Source: Ignavibacteriales bacterium (GTDB taxonomy: Bacteria > Bacteroidota > Ignavibacteria > Ignavibacteriales > Melioribacteraceae). From it: a stretch of 18,350 bases of DNA. A model generated the notes under the pieces. That model was given only the letters and a program-made list of their open reading frames with translations. It was not told where the DNA came from and made no database searches. Below, in pieces: positions 14,698-18,350 of the stretch; positions within the stretch are counted from its first letter, which is position 1; every line of letters begins with the position of its first letter. Position numbers and translations under genes: made by a program. The stretch spans positions 1 to 18,350 of the forward strand of contig JAFGID010000186.1 in assembly GCA_016929735.1 (NCBI GenBank). Direction: 5' to 3'.

Positions 14698-16197
14698 TTA
14701 TTCTTTCTCGTTCTTAAGCAATTCATTTATTGAAACCGCTGCTCTCCTACCTTCTCCCATTGCCAGAATTACTGTCGCAGCACCAAGCACAATATCACCT
14801 CCGGCATAAATCCTTTCTATCGATGTTTTTTGGTTTTCATCAACAATGATATTTCCCCATTTGTTTACTTTTAATTCTGGCGTCGTTTGGCTTATCAACG
14901 GATTGCTGTTATTTCCGATTGCAACAATTATAGTATCAACCTCCATAATAAATTCACTATTTGGTATCACTACAGGTCTACGCCGACCCGAATCATCGGG
15001 TTCACCAAGTTGATACCTTAAGCATTCCATTGCCTTTACTTTACCAGTTTCATCACCGATGATTTTTTTAGCATTTTGCAAGAAATGAAATTCTATTCCT
15101 TCTTCTTTTGCATGGGCAACCTCTTCTTTTCTTGCAGGCATCTCAACTTCTGTCCTACGATATACAACATAAACGTTCTCAGCACCTAGTCTAACAGCCA
15201 TTCTTGCTGCATCCATCGCAACGTTTCCACCACCAAGAACAGCAACTTGTTTAGATTTATAAATCGGTGTATCCGCAACACCTCTTTCATACGCTCTCAT
15301 TAAATTTGCACGTGTAAGATATTCATTTGCTGAAAAAACGCCAACAAGACTTTCACCTTCGATACCCATAAACATTGGAAGCCCGGCACCTGTCCCAATG
15401 AAAATGGCCGAAAAACCATCTTTATTCATTAAATCGAGAAGTTGTCTTGTCCTACCTACAACATAATTAGTTACTATTTTAACACCCATCTTTTGCAGTG
15501 TATCAATTTCTTGATCAATAACATAATTCGGTAGACGGAATTCAGGAATACCATATCTTGTAACACCACCTAATTTATGAAAAGCTTCAAAAATTGTAAC
15601 ATCGTGACCTTCTCTTCTAACATCAGCTGCTACAACAAGTCCTGCAGGTCCACTACCTACTATTGCAACTTTTTTACCTGTCTCAGGTTTTACTTCGGGA
15701 ATACTTACTTTGCCAGTATTTCTTTCCCAGTCAGCAACAAATCTTTCAAGACGACCAATCGAAACCGATTTATCAACATCCTTTAAACTTTTTCCAAGTG
15801 TGCATGGTAATTGACATTGAACTTCCTGAGGACATACACGTCCACATATCGAAGGTAGTAGATTAGTCTTTTTTATTATATCAATAGCAGATTGATAATC
15901 ACAATTAACAATGTGTTGAATAAATAAAGGAATATCTATCGCTACGGGACAGCCAGCGATACAAGGTTTATTCTTGCATTGCAAACATCTCATCGCTTCA
16001 AGACGTGCTTGTTCTTCTGTATAACCTAAAGCAACTTCTTCCAAATTCGAACGCCTAACTATTGGATCCTGTGATGGCATTTCTTGTAGCGGAATAGTCA
16101 TTCTGTCTTTAGGTTTAAGTTCATCTTTAACTGGTAGATATTTGTAAAGTAACTCTCTGGCTTCATTTACTAATTCTATCTTATTTTTAAAACTCAT
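14698..16197 (-). CDS. nfnB: NfnB-type / glutamate synthase small-subunit-like NAD(P)H flavoprotein
   Basis: Large subunit of an NADH-dependent reduced ferredoxin:NADP oxidoreductase (electron-bifurcating Nfn). This family is often annotated as homotetrameric NADPH-dependent glutamate synthase (gltA) or as sulfide dehydrogenase alpha. In 499 residues it shows two cysteine clusters for 4Fe-4S centres (C71, C74, C79, C83 and C118, C122, C128, C132). It also has the FAD motif VAIVGSGPAG (177-186) with KLGGVTRYGIPEFRLP, a second NAD(P) motif VAVLGGGNVAMDAARMA, and the C-terminal YAGGDIVLGAATVILAMGEGRRAA. The partner subunit gene overlaps its start: the upstream TGA at 16199 shares a base with this ATG. 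GAGGGGG lies just upstream. An in-frame GTG at 16200 is the alternative start. Confidence 0.85.
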   Translation of the reverse strand: MSFKNKIELVNEARELLYKYLPVKDELKPKDRMTIPLQEMPSQDPIVRRSNLEEVALGYTEEQARLEAMRCLQCKNKPCIAGCPVAIDIPLFIQHIVNCDYQSAIDIIKKTNLLPSICGRVCPQEVQCQLPCTLGKSLKDVDKSVSIGRLERFVADWERNTGKVSIPEVKPETGKKVAIVGSGPAGLVVAADVRREGHDVTIFEAFHKLGGVTRYGIPEFRLPNYVIDQEIDTLQKMGVKIVTNYVVGRTRQLLDLMNKDGFSAIFIGTGAGLPMFMGIEGESLVGVFSANEYLTRANLMRAYERGVADTPIYKSKQVAVLGGGNVAMDAARMAVRLGAENVYVVYRRTEVEMPARKEEVAHAKEEGIEFHFLQNAKKIIGDETGKVKAMECLRYQLGEPDDSGRRRPVVIPNSEFIMEVDTIIVAIGNNSNPLISQTTPELKVNKWGNIIVDENQKTSIERIYAGGDIVLGAATVILAMGEGRRAAVSINELLKNEKE

Positions 16198-17048
16198 CAC
16201 CTACCCCCTCTAATCTTAATCTCTTCTTCCAACCTACATCTATGTGATTCTGCTTCCAATTCTTTGTATGAATTTAATCTCGCAATCATGTTGTCGAAAT
16301 CAACTTTATGCCCATCAAATTCAGGTCCGTCAACACAAACAAATTTGGCTTTACCATCAACATTTACTCTGCAACCACCACACATTCCTGTTCCATCAAC
16401 CATAATTGTATTCAGTGAAACTAAAGTATGAATTCCAAAAGGTCTTGTTGTTTCAGCACAGTACTTCATCATTACTGGCGGTCCGATTGTAATTGCTAAA
16501 TCAGGTTTCTTGTCTCGCTCACATATTTCCTTCAATGGTTCTGTTACTAAAGCTTTTCTACCATAAGAACCATCATCAGTACAAATAATAATTTCATCAG
16601 CGAGCCTTGTCATTTCGTCTTCTAGGATTAGCAATTCTTTTGTCCTTGCACCGATAATTAAAATCAGATAATTCCCAGCTTCCTTCATTGCCTGAGCTAT
16701 TGGATGCAATGGAGCTATACCTATACCTCCTCCGACACCAACTACACTTCCATATTTTTCAATATGTGTTGGTTTGCCAAGCGGTCCTACTAAAGTTGGT
16801 ACAATATCCCCTTTATTAAATTGAGATAAATCATAAGTAGTTTTTCCCACGACTTGAAAAATAATCGTGATAGAACCTTCTTTTTGATCTGCATCAGCAA
16901 TGGTCAAAGGAATTCTTTCACCAATATCTTCATTAGTTTGGAGTATAATAAATTGTCCCGCTTTTCTCTCTTCAGCAATAAGTGGAGCTTCGAGTCGCAT
17001 AAGAAAAACATCTTTTGATAATTGCTTTTTAAATAGCACTTTTGCCAT
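16197..17048 (-). CDS. nfnA: NfnA-type FAD/2Fe-2S subunit (sulfide/dihydroorotate dehydrogenase-like)
   Basis: Small subunit of the Nfn-type complex: a ferredoxin-reductase-fold protein of 283 residues. The FAD motif ERIPLT lies near 44-49 and the NAD site GVGGGIGIAP near 104-113. The 2Fe-2S site is carried by DGTGMCGGC and FVC (D218, C223, C226, C238). An aspartate plus three cysteines is the unusual ligand set known from characterised Nfn small subunits. I start at ATG 17048 because AGGA lies eight bases upstream and MAKVLFK matches the usual beginning. A TTG seven codons earlier would swallow that site. Adjacent large-subunit gene and family support a ferredoxin/NAD/NADPH role; the related sulfide dehydrogenase SudB function cannot be excluded. 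Confidence 0.87.
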   Translation of the reverse strand: MAKVLFKKQLSKDVFLMRLEAPLIAEERKAGQFIILQTNEDIGERIPLTIADADQKEGSITIIFQVVGKTTYDLSQFNKGDIVPTLVGPLGKPTHIEKYGSVVGVGGGIGIAPLHPIAQAMKEAGNYLILIIGARTKELLILEDEMTRLADEIIICTDDGSYGRKALVTEPLKEICERDKKPDLAITIGPPVMMKYCAETTRPFGIHTLVSLNTIMVDGTGMCGGCRVNVDGKAKFVCVDGPEFDGHKVDFDNMIARLNSYKELEAESHRCRLEEEIKIRGGR

Positions 17049-17101
17049 TATAAATTTCCTGTTATTCAATTATACTTTAAAATTCAAGTTGAGCAGACAA
17101 A

Positions 17102-17488
17102 TCATATGATTCCCGTTTCAAAGAAAAATTCATAGTATGATAAACTATCCTTTTTAACTGTGAAATTTCTTTTTTGAAATTTTGGACGAGAAATAGGTGA
17201 AGTCTCGTCGGGAATTAGGGTATATTCTCCCTCTGCCAAAAATATTCTAAATTGACCATCGATACCAGTATCAAAAGAATGAATAACTCTTTTATTCTTA
17301 TTTACTATATTAAATCGTCCTACGAAAGGTTCTTCTGAGGGTTCTCTTTCTCTTACAATATTCTTGATAGGACCTCGTTTAACAATACCATAAATTCCTG
17401 AGGTAATTTTTTGTTTTGAAATTATTAAATCTAAATTGCTTAAGATTAAAAGCAATAAAACTACTAATAAAATTTTTATTTTTTTCAT
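17102..17488 (-). CDS. Small exported protein with a transthyretin-like (carboxypeptidase-regulatory-like) fold
   Basis: A 128-residue protein with a hydrophobic N-terminal signal or anchor (about 5-24), so its body is outside the cytoplasm. The rest looks like one beta-sandwich. An opening GIYGIVKRGP strand (31-40) is followed by a proline-containing loop, FVGRFNIVNKNKRVIHSF, then DGQFRIFLAEGEYTLIP (77-93). The 'G-x-F-x-x-x-L-x-x-G-x-Y-x-L-x-P' run is typical of carboxypeptidase-regulatory-like/transthyretin-like domains. No enzymatic motif is visible. AAGG lies four bases from the ATG. It follows the DUF6599-like gene by eight bases and precedes nfnA by 53, so it probably belongs to the same transcript. 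Function is unknown. Confidence 0.65.
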   Translation of the reverse strand: MKKIKILLVVLLLLILSNLDLIISKQKITSGIYGIVKRGPIKNIVREREPSEEPFVGRFNIVNKNKRVIHSFDTGIDGQFRIFLAEGEYTLIPDETSPISRPKFQKRNFTVKKDSLSYYEFFFETGII

Positions 17489-17496
17489 TTACCTTA

Positions 17497-18350
17497 TTAT
17501 TGAATTTTATTATTTATCACTTTTAATATTCCATCAAAACATATATTGTCTTTAGTTATTATTATAACAAAGAATTCATTTAATTCAACCAAACAAAAAT
17601 AATTATTTTTCTTATCATTAAAAGTAACCTTCCCATCAAGAATTTTAAAATTCGAAAACTTTGGATTATTTTGAATACAATACAAAGAATAATCAGACTT
17701 TTCACTTCTATCTTTTACGTCAAAATATTTCATAATGATTACCTTATCATTTTCATATTCTCCTGCAACTGCTTCGACAAATAAAAATATATTTTTGTTA
17801 TCAAAATGATAAATGTCATTAAAACTTAAATGCCCTCTTAAATATTTTCTACATATTAAATTCTCAGAAGGTAACAATTTTATTATTGATGGTTCAGCAT
17901 ATTTCCTTAATATAGTCTTTTCAATTTCTTCAATCAATTCAACAACAAAATTTGTGTCATGAACAATTTCATTTTCGTACGTTAAAGAAATAAAATAATT
18001 ACCACTCCACAATAAAATATAGTAATCAAAAATTCTTGCATTATTAAACCCTTTTAATAATTCACCTTGACAATTTGAATTCAGACTAAATATTCCAAAT
18101 GCTGATGAGGAATCATTCATTTCATAGATATCAAGATAAAGTGAATTTTTCTCATTTTTATATTTTGCCAATAACACCTTATTAAAACCATATTCATAAT
18201 AAACATCTGCTCCACCATTTATATAATCGAACAATTCATCACATTCGTAAATTTTAGATGCTCCCTCTTGCTCCCAATTGCATTCAGTTAGCACCCATGA
18301 AATGCCTGAATGGATTTGATTGACAACTTCCTGGCTATAAACTTTGTATA
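17497..18350 (-). CDS. DUF6599-like protein, 5' end cut by the window
   Basis: The C-terminal part, at least 283 codons, of a protein of unknown function. A GTG at 18294 would give a 265-residue protein. However, the frame continues upstream without a stop to the edge (residues ending YSQEVVNQIHSGISW before that GTG), so the true start is probably outside the window. The recognisable signature is ECDELFDYINGGADVYYEYGF, the 'YINGGA-x-x-Y-x-x-YGF' core I associate with DUF6599. After it comes SLYLDIYEMNDSSSAFGIFS and repeated beta-strand-like segments. Related proteins usually carry a signal peptide, which would lie beyond the edge here. It is followed after eight bases by the small exported protein. 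Confidence 0.7.
   Translation of the reverse strand, partial: YKVYSQEVVNQIHSGISWVLTECNWEQEGASKIYECDELFDYINGGADVYYEYGFNKVLLAKYKNEKNSLYLDIYEMNDSSSAFGIFSLNSNCQGELLKGFNNARIFDYYILLWSGNYFISLTYENEIVHDTNFVVELIEEIEKTILRKYAEPSIIKLLPSENLICRKYLRGHLSFNDIYHFDNKNIFLFVEAVAGEYENDKVIIMKYFDVKDRSEKSDYSLYCIQNNPKFSNFKILDGKVTFNDKKNNYFCLVELNEFFVIIITKDNICFDGILKVINNKIQ

Noticed and set aside
15577..15866. Plus-strand frames with Cys/Ser/Tyr-rich products inside nfnB
   Set aside because: They are antisense readings of the nfnB cysteine-cluster and FAD-motif region, with no start signal or family resemblance.
1..18350. Mobile element, prophage, CRISPR array, toxin-antitoxin or defence system
   Set aside because: No transposase, integrase, phage structural gene, regularly spaced repeat array or defence-type domain was found on either strand. 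Base composition and gene style look uniform across the window.

Overview
The window is strongly A+T-rich bacterial chromosome. It most likely comes from the Ignavibacteria / wider Bacteroidota-Chlorobi group. Three things point there: a secreted protein ending in a type IX secretion (T9SS) sorting domain of the 'NYPNPFNP' kind, a GWxTD-family protein, and Bacteroidota-style promoter boxes (TTTG-N19-TAnnTTTG). Coding is dense and mostly on the minus strand. No rRNA, tRNA, IS element, prophage or CRISPR array was seen.

Layout from left to right. (1) Positions 1-3620, minus strand: rho, a secreted GWxTD-family protein, pdxA (one-base TAATG overlap) and the first codons of a further gene cut by the left edge. 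(2) 3867-4412, plus strand: a small outer-membrane beta-barrel protein, divergent from rho. (3) 4535-11814, minus strand: ten tightly packed genes in transcription order: def, fmt, a Cys/Met gamma-lyase-type PLP enzyme, a YfiH-family protein, an EamA transporter, folB, folK, a deoxynucleoside kinase, a 66-residue membrane protein and a GT9 heptosyltransferase-like enzyme. Gaps range from -11 to +28 bases, so this is probably one operon with a promoter just upstream of def. (4) 12016-13383, plus strand: a cysteine-rich exported protein made of two copies of a PPC-like domain plus the T9SS signal. It has a clear promoter, a strong ribosome binding site and a clear terminator. (5) 13459-14616, minus strand: aroC, chorismate synthase. 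(6) 14698-18350, minus strand: a DUF6599-like protein cut by the right edge, a small exported transthyretin-like protein, and the two subunits of an NfnAB-type (ferredoxin:NAD(P)H) flavoprotein, closed by a hairpin terminator.

Most genes are housekeeping: formyl-methionine handling, folate, pyridoxal phosphate, the shikimate pathway, nucleoside salvage, transcription termination and redox balance. PdxA makes the cofactor used by the PLP lyase. FolB and FolK act at consecutive folate steps. Fmt uses a folate-bound formyl group, and Def removes that formyl from new proteins. I found no convincing undescribed defence or mobile system. The parts most worth attention are the two-domain T9SS cargo protein, the uncharacterised exported pair upstream of the Nfn genes, the dyad-symmetric intergenic repeat near 4470, and a direct repeat in the rho leader.

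Several gene starts differ from the longest-frame choice. folK, the PLP lyase, nfnA and nfnB start further in, on Shine-Dalgarno or family-alignment evidence. The DUF6599-like frame remains open to the right end of the window.
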